64,000 nt of DNA, taken from contig NZ_JAAFIX010000009.1 of NCBI RefSeq assembly GCF_013297935.1, positions 62,001 to 126,000 on the forward strand. The letters are read 5' to 3'. Source of the DNA: Rhodoferax sp. GTDB lineage: Bacteria; Pseudomonadota; Gammaproteobacteria; Burkholderiales; Burkholderiaceae_C. The stretch's first letter is position 1, and each line of letters starts with the position of its first letter. A model generated the notes under the pieces. The model was not told where the DNA came from. It did not search any database and worked only from the letters and a program-made list of their open reading frames with translations. Below are positions 8,292 to 17,540 of this stretch, piece after piece. Made by a program: the position numbers and the translations under genes.

Positions 8292-9437
8292 ATGACACAC
8301 TGGAACCACCTCGCAAACACCTTCCGCCTGCGGCGCTTGGGCGGCTTGTTCGTGGCAGTCGCTTTGGCCATGGCGCCTGGGGTCCATGGCGCTCAGCGCA
8401 TCAAGGAAGTGGCCGCCATTGAAGGCGTGCGCAGCAACCAACTTACAGGCTTCGGCCTCGTGATCGGCCTGGACGGCACGGGCGACCAGACCACCCAGAT
8501 GCCCTACACCACCCAGGGCCTCAAAAACTACATGGAGCAGCTCGGGCTCACGCTCACCGCAGCCTCGCTCACGCAACTCCAAATGAAAAACGTGGCGGCC
8601 GTGCTGGTCACCACCCAACTGCCGGCTTTCGCCCGGCCGGGGCAAATGCTCGACATCAACGTTTCCTCGCTCGGCAACGCCAAATCGCTCAAAGGCGGTA
8701 CGCTGATCGCTACCCCGCTCAAAGGGGCCGATGGCGAGGTTTACGCCATGGCACAGGGCAACCTGATCGTGGCCGGTGCAGGGGCTTCCGCCGGGGGCAG
8801 CAAAGTACAAGTCAACCATCTGAGCGCGGGACGTATTCCGGACGGGGCACAGGTCGAGCGCGCGGTCCCCACCAGCCTGCAGGAAGGCGCAACGATCAAC
8901 CTCAGCCTGAATGCCTCCGACTTTCAAACAGCCCGCAAAGTCGCGAAAGCGGTGAACAACCGCTTCGGTGCCGGCGTGGCGCAGGCACTGGACGGACGCA
9001 CAGTGCAGGTCAAGGCCCCGACCAACCCCAACGACCGCGTGAGCTTCATTGCCGACATGGAAGAGCTCCCGGTTGACAGCTCCGTGGCGGCGGCCAAGAT
9101 CATCATCAACTCGCGCACCGGCTCCATTGTCATGAACCAGGCAGTGACCCTGGGTGCTTGTGCCATTGCGCACGGCAACCTGTCGGTGAGCGTGTCGTCC
9201 AGCCCCGTGATCAGCCAGCCCAACGCACTCTCCAACGGCCAAACTGTAGTGGGCGAAAAGGCCAACATCGAGATCAAGCAAGAAGCAGGCAAACTCATTC
9301 AGCTCCCCCAGGCGGCCCAGTTGACTGATGTCGTCAAGGCGCTGAACTCATTGGGTGCCACCCCCCAGGATCTGCTGGCTATTCTGCAAGCCATCAAATC
9401 CGCCGGCGCCCTGAACGCGGAGTTGGAGGTGATTTGA
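8292..9437 (+). CDS. flgI: Flagellar P-ring protein FlgI
   Basis: Periplasmic P-ring subunit, 381 aa. A Sec signal peptide (LFVAVALAMAPGVHGAQ) precedes the mature start RIKEVAAIEGVRSNQLTGFG, a family hallmark; the C-terminus LGATPQDLLAILQAIKSAGA is also characteristic. No good ribosome binding site is seen next to the ATG; a hairpin ends one base before it, so translation may be coupled or structure-controlled. FlgA, its assembly chaperone, is encoded in the divergent operon. Confidence 0.96.
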   Translation: MTHWNHLANTFRLRRLGGLFVAVALAMAPGVHGAQRIKEVAAIEGVRSNQLTGFGLVIGLDGTGDQTTQMPYTTQGLKNYMEQLGLTLTAASLTQLQMKNVAAVLVTTQLPAFARPGQMLDINVSSLGNAKSLKGGTLIATPLKGADGEVYAMAQGNLIVAGAGASAGGSKVQVNHLSAGRIPDGAQVERAVPTSLQEGATINLSLNASDFQTARKVAKAVNNRFGAGVAQALDGRTVQVKAPTNPNDRVSFIADMEELPVDSSVAAAKIIINSRTGSIVMNQAVTLGACAIAHGNLSVSVSSSPVISQPNALSNGQTVVGEKANIEIKQEAGKLIQLPQAAQLTDVVKALNSLGATPQDLLAILQAIKSAGALNAELEVI

Positions 9438-9438
9438 T

Positions 9439-10407
9439 ATGAGCTACGGTTCTGCTTTCGGCCCGTCGTCGTTGTCCAGCACCCAGGACCTGGTGGCGGA
9501 TGCCCGCTCACTGAGTTCGCTCAAAGCCGGCGCGGACAAGGCCACACCCGAGACTATCCGCGAAACGGCCAAGCAATTCGAGTCGCTGTTCATGCGGGAG
9601 CTGATCAAGAGCATGCGCGAAGCCACCATGAAAACCGGCATGCTGGACAACCCCGGCTCTGACCTCGGCACCGATTTGTTCGACCAACAGTTGTCCGTCA
9701 GCATGTCCGGCCAGCCCGGCGGCTTGTCCGAACTCATTTCCCAGCAGCTGGCCCGCCAGATGGGTGTGGAGATGCCACAGTCCGGATTTTCCGGCTCTAC
9801 CAGCACACCCAGCACCAGCCTCGCGCCGGTACGCGCACCCGACATGCTCACACCTAAAGTTGCCTCGGACAAACTTGCTCCGTCGGACGCCGCCCTGCAG
9901 CCGGTCAAAACCAAAAAGGCGCCTACTGCCTCCCAGGCAGACTTTGTTGCCAAACACTCCGATACCGCCACCAAGGTGGAAAAGGCCACGGGCATTCCCG
10001 CCAGCTTCATGCTGGGCCAGGCGGGGCACGAAACAGGCTGGGGTAAAAGTCAGATTCGCAACAAAGACGGCAGCAACTCCTTCAACCTGTTCGGCATCAA
10101 GGCCGGTGCCAGTTGGAAGGGGAAAGTAACCGAAGTCACCACCACCGAGTATGTGAATGGTGTGTCCGAAAAACGGGTCGCCAAGTTCAGGGCCTATGAC
10201 TCGTTTGAAGACTCTTTCAAAGACTACGCCAGGCTGATCAGTGACAGCCCCCGCTACGCCAAAGCCAAAGAACAAACAGGCTCGGTGACCGCCTTTGCCA
10301 GCGGCCTGCAAAAGGCAGGCTATGCCACCGACCCCGAGTACGCAGCCAAACTGAGCCGCGCCATCAACACCACCTTGCAACTGCGCCGCGCGCAAGTGCA
10401 GGTGTAA
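9439..10407 (+). CDS. flgJ: Flagellar rod assembly protein / muramidase FlgJ
   Basis: Bifunctional protein of 322 aa. The N-terminal rod-cap domain (about residues 30-110) has AKQFESLFMRELIKSMREAT and DQQLSVSMSGQPGGLSELIS. After a Ser/Thr/Pro-rich linker comes a C-terminal glucosaminidase domain (about residues 170-320) with the catalytic Glu in GQAGHETGWGKSQI and the NLFGIKAG motif. It opens a gap in the peptidoglycan for the rod. The gene begins one base after the flgI stop. Confidence 0.95.
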   Translation: MSYGSAFGPSSLSSTQDLVADARSLSSLKAGADKATPETIRETAKQFESLFMRELIKSMREATMKTGMLDNPGSDLGTDLFDQQLSVSMSGQPGGLSELISQQLARQMGVEMPQSGFSGSTSTPSTSLAPVRAPDMLTPKVASDKLAPSDAALQPVKTKKAPTASQADFVAKHSDTATKVEKATGIPASFMLGQAGHETGWGKSQIRNKDGSNSFNLFGIKAGASWKGKVTEVTTTEYVNGVSEKRVAKFRAYDSFEDSFKDYARLISDSPRYAKAKEQTGSVTAFASGLQKAGYATDPEYAAKLSRAINTTLQLRRAQVQV

Positions 10408-10425
10408 CCGAGCCAGCGACAGACT

Positions 10426-12396
10426 ATGAGCGTTCTCAACATCGGCACCCGCGCCCTGCAGGCCAACCAGATTGCCCTGCAGACCGCCGGCAACAACATT
10501 GCCAACGTCAACACGCCCGGCTACTCCCGCCAAAGCGTGGTGCTCACGGCAGTGGAAGGCCAGTTCACTGGCGGTGGCTACATTGGCAAGGGCGTGGATG
10601 TGCAAACCATCCAACGCAATTTCAGTGCCTTTCTCACCCGTCAGGCCACACTCGCCAGCGCGACCCAGAACGCGGATGCCGCCCGCTCCAACAAGCTCAA
10701 TCAGTTACAAGACATTTTCTCGGGCGGCAGCACCGGCCTGGGCGCCGCGGTCAGCGACATGATGAATGCGTTTTCTGACGTTGCCAGTGCGCCTACCGAC
10801 CTCACCGCCCGCACGGTGGCGCTCACGCGAGTCGATGAAACAGCAGGCCGCTTCCGGGCAGCCTCGCAGGCATTGGATGACCTGCAAACCGGCGTGCAGC
10901 AGGAGCTCGCCCAGAAGGCCAACAACATCAATACGCTAGCGCGCAACATTGCCGATGTGAACCAAGAGATTGCGCGCGCCCAAGGGTCGGGCCAGCCCCC
11001 CAATGACCTGCTGGACCGGCGGGACCAATTGGTGCGCGAGCTCAATCAGTTTGTTCAGACCACGTCCATCGCTGCCGACGACGGCACCGTGGGCATCTTT
11101 TTGGCGGGCAGCCAGCCGCTAGTTTTAGGAACGACGGTGTCACCGGTCTCGATCGTGAACGACGATTTCGGCGACCCGCTCAAAAGCAAGCTGGCCATCA
11201 CCCGCGATGGTCAGCAAGTGCTGCTGGATGAAAACGCCTTGGGCGGCGGCGAGGTCTCGGGTCTGCTGCGGTTTCAAAACACAGATCTGACCGAAGGCCG
11301 CAATCTGCTGGGGCGTTTGACCCTGGCCATCACCACGCAAATGAATGCGCAGCACGGCCTTGGGCTGGATCTGGACGGCAACGCAGGCGGCCCCTTGTTC
11401 ACCACGGTAGATCTCAACACCACGGCCAACATCCGCATTCCGGCTGCCCCAGCTACCTTGAACACCGGCAACGCCACGCTGGGACTGGCCATCGCAGACT
11501 CCACCCAGTTTGCAGCCTCCGACTACGAGGTGAGCTTCGGTTCCGCCACCTCCGGCACCATCACCCGCAAGTCGGACGGAAAAGTCATCACCTTCCCTCA
11601 GACCCCGGCTGCCACTGCGCCGGCCTTGGCGGTGGTGGATGGCCTGAGCATCAACCTTTCCACAGGTACCGCCAACGTGGGCGACCGGTTCCTGATCAAG
11701 CCCTTCTCCACCTCGGCCAGCAACGTGGCGCGGGTTTTTTCCACACCCCGTCAGCTGGCGGTCGCCAGCCCGATAGCCGGGGCCATGGGCACCACCAACA
11801 AGGGCAGCTTGCAGCAGGTCTCGCTCACGGCCCTGAGCAACAACCAGTCGGCAACACCGCACGCCCCGGTCACACTCACCTTCACTAGTGCCACCACCTA
11901 CACCCGCAGCGATGAGCTGCCCGTGGCAAATGCGACCAGCTTCACCTTTGACCCCAGCACGGCAATTACCGCTGTTGACCCGCTCGCCAACTGGAGCCTC
12001 AAGCTCACCGGCACACCCAAGGCAGGGGACACCTTCACGGTCGTGGACATCAAAGACCCTGCTTACAAGCTGGACCTCAAGCTCAACGGCGGCAACGCGA
12101 CTGCCATGATGAACTTGCGCGACAAGGCCCTGTTTGACGGCGCCGCCATGACCGATGGCTATGCCAGCGCGATTTCGCAAATCGGCATCCGCACCCAAAG
12201 CGCCGGCTACTCGGCCACTGTCTCGAGCTCTATCGCAGCTAGCCTGGAAAAAGACCGCAGTGCGGTCTCCGGTGTCAATCTGGACGAGGAAGCAGCCAAG
12301 CTCATCCAGTTCCAGCAGGCTTACCAGGCTTCTGCCAAGATGATCCAGATAGCGCAAAACATTTTCGACACCCTCATCCAAGGCCTCGGCCGTTGA
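10426..12396 (+). CDS. flgK: Flagellar hook-associated protein FlgK (HAP1)
   Basis: First hook-filament junction protein, 656 aa. N-terminal axial signature NIGTRALQANQIALQTAGNN and NVNTPGYSRQSVVL; C-terminal LIQFQQAYQASAKMIQIAQN. The central part (about residues 330-540) is Thr/Ala/Ser-rich and low in similarity between species. The protein is about 100 residues longer than the enterobacterial one, mostly in this exposed domain. FlgN, its likely chaperone, is encoded at the left of the window. Confidence 0.95.
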   Translation: MSVLNIGTRALQANQIALQTAGNNIANVNTPGYSRQSVVLTAVEGQFTGGGYIGKGVDVQTIQRNFSAFLTRQATLASATQNADAARSNKLNQLQDIFSGGSTGLGAAVSDMMNAFSDVASAPTDLTARTVALTRVDETAGRFRAASQALDDLQTGVQQELAQKANNINTLARNIADVNQEIARAQGSGQPPNDLLDRRDQLVRELNQFVQTTSIAADDGTVGIFLAGSQPLVLGTTVSPVSIVNDDFGDPLKSKLAITRDGQQVLLDENALGGGEVSGLLRFQNTDLTEGRNLLGRLTLAITTQMNAQHGLGLDLDGNAGGPLFTTVDLNTTANIRIPAAPATLNTGNATLGLAIADSTQFAASDYEVSFGSATSGTITRKSDGKVITFPQTPAATAPALAVVDGLSINLSTGTANVGDRFLIKPFSTSASNVARVFSTPRQLAVASPIAGAMGTTNKGSLQQVSLTALSNNQSATPHAPVTLTFTSATTYTRSDELPVANATSFTFDPSTAITAVDPLANWSLKLTGTPKAGDTFTVVDIKDPAYKLDLKLNGGNATAMMNLRDKALFDGAAMTDGYASAISQIGIRTQSAGYSATVSSSIAASLEKDRSAVSGVNLDEEAAKLIQFQQAYQASAKMIQIAQNIFDTLIQGLGR

Positions 12397-12415
12397 GGCT
12401 TGAAGGAGTTACACC

Positions 12416-13726
12416 ATGGCCGTCAACCTCTCCCGCCTAGCCTCTGCCAATACTTACGACAATGCGCTCAGCAACCTGTCCAAACGGCAAACCGCACTGT
12501 CCAACCTGCAGGAAAACCTCACCTCCGGCAAAAAAGTCGTACGCGCCAGCGACGACCCTACCGGCGCGGCCCAAGCCGAGCGCGCACTCACCCGCCTGGC
12601 ACGCATCGCCACCGACCAGCGCGCGCTGGAAGCCCAGCGCAACACCATCGCCAATGCCGAAAGCACACTGGGCGATGTGGTCGATGCTTTGCAACAGTTC
12701 CGCGAACTGGTAGTGAGCGCCGGCAACGGCAGCCACACCGCGGCAGAGCGGAAAACTATTGCAGATCAATTGCAGGGTTTGCGGGAGCAAATTCTGGGCT
12801 ACGCCAACCGCAAAGACACCAACGGCCAACCCCTCTTCGGGGCGCTTGCCAGCGCAGCGCAGCCGTTCACCGGCCCTAGCGCCGCGGCGCCCGACTACAC
12901 CTACAACGGCTTGCCAGGCCAGTCCTCCACCAGTGAAACTGCCATTGCCAGCACGCTGGATGGCGAAAGCGCTTTTATGCACCAGACCTCGAGAGACGGG
13001 GTCTACAACGTCACCACTAGCACCATTCCGACCAACCGAGCACTGACCACAGGCAATGTGACAGTCACTGACGCCGCTCGGGTAACTCGGGCGAGCTATC
13101 AAATTACCTTTGGTGCGGTTGTGAATGACCCCATTACCGGCACGAGTACGACCGAGTTCACCATTGTGGAAACCAATGCGGCGGGCGATCCGCCCACCTG
13201 GGGTGTACCCAATCAAATCGGCCCGATACCCGTGCCAAGCTACACCACCGGCAAACCGGTCACCATCAAAATTGAAGACACTGCGGGGGTTCCACCCACC
13301 TTGGTGGCGATGCCCGGCCTGTCGCTCACCATCACCGGTACGCCCGCGGCGGGCGACGTCATCACCGTAGACCCCAACCCCAGCATCTTCAGTGTGATGG
13401 ACGACGCCATCCGCGACATCGGCAGCGCTGCCAACGCCAATGCCGCCACGCAAGCGGTTAGCCAAGCCATCTTCAACCTCGACATCGGCATGAACCGCGT
13501 CTCGGCCATCCGGGGCCAGGCCGGCGACTTGCTTAACCGGGCAGACCGCATTACCTCCAACCAGGAGAGCAAGAGCATCCAGTTAGAGGCGGACCGCTCC
13601 CGCGCCGAGGATCTCGACATGATCAAGGGCATTGCCGATTTCCAGAACCAGCAAACCGGCTACCAGGCGGCACTGCAGTCGTACGCGCAGGTGCAAAAGC
13701 TCTCGCTGTTCAACTACATCAGCTAA
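12416..13726 (+). CDS. flgL: Flagellar hook-associated protein FlgL (HAP3)
   Basis: Second hook-filament junction protein, 436 aa, flagellin-related. The N-terminus has NLSKRQTALSNLQENLTSGK and RASDDPTGAAQAERAL, the C-terminus IADFQNQQTGYQAALQSYAQ and LSLFNYIS. It is longer than the roughly 317-aa enterobacterial FlgL because of a Thr/Pro-rich central segment (about residues 160-320). A GAAGGAG ribosome binding site precedes the ATG. Last structural gene of the operon. Confidence 0.94.
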   Translation: MAVNLSRLASANTYDNALSNLSKRQTALSNLQENLTSGKKVVRASDDPTGAAQAERALTRLARIATDQRALEAQRNTIANAESTLGDVVDALQQFRELVVSAGNGSHTAAERKTIADQLQGLREQILGYANRKDTNGQPLFGALASAAQPFTGPSAAAPDYTYNGLPGQSSTSETAIASTLDGESAFMHQTSRDGVYNVTTSTIPTNRALTTGNVTVTDAARVTRASYQITFGAVVNDPITGTSTTEFTIVETNAAGDPPTWGVPNQIGPIPVPSYTTGKPVTIKIEDTAGVPPTLVAMPGLSLTITGTPAAGDVITVDPNPSIFSVMDDAIRDIGSAANANAATQAVSQAIFNLDIGMNRVSAIRGQAGDLLNRADRITSNQESKSIQLEADRSRAEDLDMIKGIADFQNQQTGYQAALQSYAQVQKLSLFNYIS

Positions 13727-13730
13727 GGCC

Positions 13731-14951
13731 ATGAGCAGCTCAGTACTCGGCAGCATCACCATCGGGTATGAAGCCCTGTGGGACCAATGGCGCAAGCGCT
13801 TTGGCGTGCGGCTCTGGCTGGACCCGGACAGCAGCAGCGCGGTAGATGCCACGCACCTGATCGAGTCTATGCAAGAACTCTGGCCCGCGCCCCGCGAGCT
13901 GTGTTTGCTCCACGCCCGCTCACCCGGCCTGCTGGCCGACTTGCTGGACCACAGCAGCGCATCCAATGTCTGGATAGAAGTCCCCGAGCAATGGTTGAGC
14001 GACGCGCTCCTGGCCGGGCGGGTGCGCAAGGCCCAGCAACGCGGTGTCAAGTTGGTGTGGTGCGGCGAGCCCGGCGAGCACCCGCAAGCCGACATGGCGC
14101 AGTGGTTTCACACCACCGTGCTCTCACTGACCCCCACACAGGCGCTGGGGGCGCTGCGTGCGGCCTTGCAGCGCAGCCAGGACGGCAGCAGCGCCGCGCC
14201 ACGCCGCCGCGAGAGCCCGGTGCAAGGCGGGCAACTCTATGAATCCTTAGCCAGCCAAGCGCTGGTGGAGCATGCGCTCGACCAGCAGCATGTGCGCGCA
14301 GTGTCGGGCTGGCCGTCAGAAGAGGTCTTGTACGCCTACCGTTACCGCCAGATCCAACCCGCCCGCCAGGCGCTACTGGACTTGGTACGGGCCATCGATG
14401 CGGACGAATCGCTCGATGCACTGGAACACGCCCTGGGCCGCGAGCCTCTGCTCTGCTACCGCTTCATGCGCTACGCCAACTCGGCCGCCCTGAGCCTGCG
14501 CAACGAAATCGGCAGCCTGCGCCAAGCCCTGATGACGCTAGGCTACAGCCACCTGCGGGCGTGGCTGATGGAGTACCTGCCCCACGCGAGTGCGGACAGC
14601 AACATCGACCCCATCCGCCACAGCATGGTGCTGCGGGCCCGCATCATGGAGCACCTGGCCGATGCCGGCGTGGAAGACGACCTGCGCCGCGAAGTGTTTT
14701 TGTGCGGCGTGTTTTCGCAAGTCGACCTGTTGCTGGGCGAAAGCCTGGGCGCGGCCCTGCACCGCTTGCCCCTGCCCGGGCGTGTGGCCTCGGCCGTGGT
14801 GGGCCAAACCGGCCCTTACGCGCCGTGGCTGGAAGTGGCAACCGCCTTGGAGGGACGCAACACCAAAGTCATTCGCGAAGTCTGCCGCGCCCACCAGATA
14901 CCCACCGACGAGGTCAACCGCGCACTTTTGCGGGCACTAGCTCAGGGTTAA
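13731..14951 (+). CDS. HDOD-domain signalling protein with degenerate EAL-like N-terminus
   Basis: A 406-aa protein beginning four bases after the flgL stop, so probably cotranscribed with it. Residues about 200-400 look like an HDOD domain: EEVLYAYRYRQIQPARQALL, EPLLCYRFMRYANSAALSLR and IGSLRQALMTLGYSHLRAWL. The N-terminal 150 residues begin SITIGYEALWDQW, recalling the start of EAL domains in EAL-HDOD (YuxH-type) proteins, but the EAL triad and the metal-binding Glu/Asp residues are not seen. It may therefore sense or scaffold rather than degrade cyclic di-GMP. HDOD proteins occur in signalling and motility control; the exact function is unknown. Confidence 0.72.
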   Translation: MSSSVLGSITIGYEALWDQWRKRFGVRLWLDPDSSSAVDATHLIESMQELWPAPRELCLLHARSPGLLADLLDHSSASNVWIEVPEQWLSDALLAGRVRKAQQRGVKLVWCGEPGEHPQADMAQWFHTTVLSLTPTQALGALRAALQRSQDGSSAAPRRRESPVQGGQLYESLASQALVEHALDQQHVRAVSGWPSEEVLYAYRYRQIQPARQALLDLVRAIDADESLDALEHALGREPLLCYRFMRYANSAALSLRNEIGSLRQALMTLGYSHLRAWLMEYLPHASADSNIDPIRHSMVLRARIMEHLADAGVEDDLRREVFLCGVFSQVDLLLGESLGAALHRLPLPGRVASAVVGQTGPYAPWLEVATALEGRNTKVIREVCRAHQIPTDEVNRALLRALAQG

Positions 14952-14953
14952 GT

Positions 14954-15012
14954 GCCTAATTGGCCCCTAGCCCATTCACACTATACGCCAGTAGCTCCTG
15001 AATTAGTAGCAA
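14954..15012 (-). repeat. Dispersed 59-bp repeat, copy 1
   Basis: Reads on the minus strand from TTGCTACTAATTC to CCAATTAGGC. It starts at the base after the TAA stop of the MocR-type gene and fills the spacer to the HDOD gene. It aligns without gaps to the other nine copies (AGCT at 17-20, GGCTA at 41-45). Confidence 0.85.
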
Positions 15013-16476
15013 TTAACCCCTGCCCACCTGCTCATCCCGCAGCCGTGCAAACGTCTTCCAGAACTGCGCTTCCTGGGTGCTGGCAAAGTTGATGCGCATC
15101 AGGCTGCTGGGCGTGCGCCTTGCATGAAACAGGGCACCGGGCGCCAGCAGGTAGCCCTCGTCGAGCATGCGCTGGCTCAGGGCATCGGTGTCCACCCCGG
15201 TTTCTACCCACCCAAACAGGCCCACCGGGTCCGAGGCAAAGGTGCAGCCATGCGCCAGCGCCAGCTTCACGCTGCGGGCGCGGGCGGCGTCGAGCTGGGT
15301 GCGAATGCGCTCGGCGTGCCGGCGCAGCTGGCCCTGGTCTATGCACCAGGCCATGGCTTTTTCCAGCAAAGCGGGCGTGGTCAGGGTGGAGAGCAGCTTG
15401 GTGTCGAGCAAGCGCTCGGCCAAGTCTTTGGGTGCCGCCAGGTAGCCCACGCGCCAGTTGGGCGCCAGAATCTTGGCAAACCCCGCCACATAAATGGTAC
15501 GCTGCAGCCCGTCCAGTGCGCACAAGCGGGTGGCGTGCTCGGGGGCAAAGTGGCTGTAGGTGTCGTCTTCAACAATGTGAAAGTCGTGCTGATTCGCCAG
15601 CTGCAAAATGCGGTAGGCACTGCTGGGCGAGAGGCAAAAACCCGTGGGGTTGTGGAACACGCTCACGCTCACAAACAGCTTGGGGCGGTGCACCTCGCAG
15701 TACCGGGCCATCACATCCAGGTCCGGCCCGTCGGCACGGCGCGGCACCGGCAAAATGCGCATGCCCAGAGCGTCCAGCCGCGCAAACTCTACGGCCCAGC
15801 CGGGCTCTTCGACCATCACATAGTCACCCGCTTGCAGCAGGGTGCGGCTCACCACATCGAGCGCATGGGTAGCGCCCATGGTCGTGATGATCTGCTCCGG
15901 CGCGGCGTGCACCGCCAGCCCCGCCAACTTGGTGGACAGCGCCCGGCGCAGCCCGATGTCACCGGCCGGCTCACCGTATTGCAACGAAAACGCGTTCAGC
16001 GCCTCCACACTGCAACTGCGGCGCACCGCGGTGGCCAAAAAAGTAGTCTCCAGCCACTCCTTGGGCAGCACACCCATGCCGGGCTGCGGCTTGTTGCTCA
16101 CGCCATGGAACATGCCGCGTATCAGCGCAGTGGCGTTGAGCGGCGCGCGCTGGCGGGGCATGGTGAGCATCAAGCTGGCCCCCTCAGCGCCCGGCTCACT
16201 TGCTCCTGAAATAATAGCTACTCGCGCAATATCTACTTGGGCTAGAGGCATATCTCGCACATAAAACCCGCGGTTGCGGCGCGCTTCGATCAGACCTTGC
16301 GCCAGCAACTGGTCATACGCGGCCACCACGGTGGACGGGCTCACCTTCTGCTGCTGTGCGCACAGGCGCACTGAGGGCAGGCGCGCGCCCGGCGCCAGCA
16401 ATCGGTCGCGAATGCGCTGGGCGAACACGGTGCACAGCTGCTCAGCCAGGGTCTGGGCGGCGGTTTTCATGAGCAT
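15013..16476 (-). CDS. MocR-type regulator (GntR helix-turn-helix fused to aminotransferase fold)
   Basis: A 487-aa PLP-dependent transcription factor. Residues about 1-75 are a GntR winged helix (GARLPSVRLCAQQQKVSPST, VAAYDQLLAQGLIEARRNRG); residues about 130-480 are a fold-type I aminotransferase with the PLP lysine in GFAKILAPNW (Lys335 from this start). MocR proteins sense a PLP-reactive ligand and control adjacent genes. Here the divergent neighbour is an EamA exporter heading a nine-gene train. ATG at 16476 (MLMKT) has AGG upstream; ATG at 16470 is also possible. The interdomain linker (VDIARVAIISGAS) is encoded by repeat copy 2 read antisense. Confidence 0.88.
   Translation of the reverse strand: MLMKTAAQTLAEQLCTVFAQRIRDRLLAPGARLPSVRLCAQQQKVSPSTVVAAYDQLLAQGLIEARRNRGFYVRDMPLAQVDIARVAIISGASEPGAEGASLMLTMPRQRAPLNATALIRGMFHGVSNKPQPGMGVLPKEWLETTFLATAVRRSCSVEALNAFSLQYGEPAGDIGLRRALSTKLAGLAVHAAPEQIITTMGATHALDVVSRTLLQAGDYVMVEEPGWAVEFARLDALGMRILPVPRRADGPDLDVMARYCEVHRPKLFVSVSVFHNPTGFCLSPSSAYRILQLANQHDFHIVEDDTYSHFAPEHATRLCALDGLQRTIYVAGFAKILAPNWRVGYLAAPKDLAERLLDTKLLSTLTTPALLEKAMAWCIDQGQLRRHAERIRTQLDAARARSVKLALAHGCTFASDPVGLFGWVETGVDTDALSQRMLDEGYLLAPGALFHARRTPSSLMRINFASTQEAQFWKTFARLRDEQVGRG
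16200..16258 (+). repeat. Dispersed 59-bp repeat, copy 2, inside the MocR-type gene
   Basis: Begins TTGCTCCTGAAATAATAGCT. It lies inside a coding sequence, antisense to it, and is translated in the linker between the DNA-binding and aminotransferase domains. Confidence 0.85.
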
Positions 16477-16518
16477 GGAGAGCCTGCTTTCAAGGTGGTG
16501 TAACGGCCATGCCAGCAA

Positions 16519-16559
16519 TACAGTTTGCCGACTGTTTAGCAAAACTGTACTGCAACTGT
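16519..16559. promoter_or_regulatory. Candidate MocR operator
   Basis: In the 110-bp divergent spacer, TACAGTTT (16519-16526) and AAACTGTA (16542-16549) form a perfect 8-bp inverted repeat 23 bp apart. ACTGT also recurs directly at 16531, 16544 and 16555. MocR dimers commonly bind such combined direct and inverted repeats next to their own promoter, so this is the likely operator for both directions. Confidence 0.6.
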
Positions 16560-16586
16560 GCTGTTTTTCAAAGTACATTGATTCCC

Positions 16587-17540
16587 ATGAATTCCCAAAA
16601 CGAAACACGTGGCCTCTGGCTGGGCCTGCTGGGTGTGGCCATCTTTGCCATCACCCTGCCCATGACCCGCCTGGCCACCGGCACCGCCGACGCGCCCCAG
16701 CTCTCGCCCTGGTTTGTGACTATGGCGCGGGCGGCGCTGGCGGGCGGTTTGTCGATCGTGTTTTTGCTGGCCACGCGCTCCCGCTGGCCCACCGCGACCG
16801 AGTGGCGGCCGCTGGCGGTGGCCACGCTGGGCAATGCGCTGGGTTTCCCGCTGCTCATCGGTTACGCGCTGCGCACCATCAGCGCCAGCCATGCGGCCGT
16901 CATCATCGCCTTGCTGCCGTTGGCAACGGCCGTGGTGGCCGCGCTGGTCATGCACCAGCGCGCACGGCTGGGCTTCTGGCTGAGTGCCGTTATCGGTGCG
17001 GCACTGGTGGTGGGCTTTTCGCTCTACCGCGCCATGCAGCACAGCACCGACCTGGCGCTGGAGTGGGGCGATGTGCTGATGCTAGGCGCCGTGGTGTCTG
17101 CTGCACTGGGCTATGTGTATGGCGCCAAGGTCACCCCCACGCTGGGCGCCGAGCAGGTGATTTGCTGGGTGTGCGTGCTGGCCTTGCCGGTGACCTTGCC
17201 CGGCACCTGGCTCACCTGGCCCGAGCACAGTGTGCACACCACCTCCTGGTGGGCGCTGGGCTATGTGGGCGTGTTTTCTATGTGGGCGGGCTTTTTTGCC
17301 TGGTACCGCGGACTGGCGCTGGGCGGCACGCTCAAAGTCAGCCAGGTGCAGCTGCTGCAGCCGTTCTTGAGCATTCTGGCGGCAGTGCCCTTGTTGGGCG
17401 AGTCGCTGGACATGGTGACCCTGGGCTTTGCCCTGGCTGTAGTGGCCACCGTGTTCACCGGCAAGCGCTTTGCGGTCTCGGCACCGGCTGGCACCGCGGT
17501 GACCCCGCCTGCGCCGCGCTCCACCGGAGCCACCGCATGA
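16587..17540 (+). CDS. EamA/DMT-family inner-membrane transporter
   Basis: A 317-aa, very hydrophobic protein with about ten membrane helices in two halves, as in the drug/metabolite transporter (EamA) family. Recognisable parts are LLIGYALRTISASHAAVIIA in the first half and LKVSQVQLLQPFLSILAAV in the second. Such proteins usually export amino acids or other metabolites; the substrate is unknown. The ATG at 16587 is chosen because it gives a normal N-terminus. It is divergent from the MocR-type regulator and overlaps the LysE gene by four bases (ATGA), so it is probably the first gene of the operon. Confidence 0.87.
   Translation: MNSQNETRGLWLGLLGVAIFAITLPMTRLATGTADAPQLSPWFVTMARAALAGGLSIVFLLATRSRWPTATEWRPLAVATLGNALGFPLLIGYALRTISASHAAVIIALLPLATAVVAALVMHQRARLGFWLSAVIGAALVVGFSLYRAMQHSTDLALEWGDVLMLGAVVSAALGYVYGAKVTPTLGAEQVICWVCVLALPVTLPGTWLTWPEHSVHTTSWWALGYVGVFSMWAGFFAWYRGLALGGTLKVSQVQLLQPFLSILAAVPLLGESLDMVTLGFALAVVATVFTGKRFAVSAPAGTAVTPPAPRSTGATA

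Noticed and set aside
12225-12260. A possible eleventh repeat copy in the flgK gene around the two AGCT sites
   Set aside because: The surrounding sequence does not follow the repeat spacing, and the encoded peptide looks like normal FlgK sequence.
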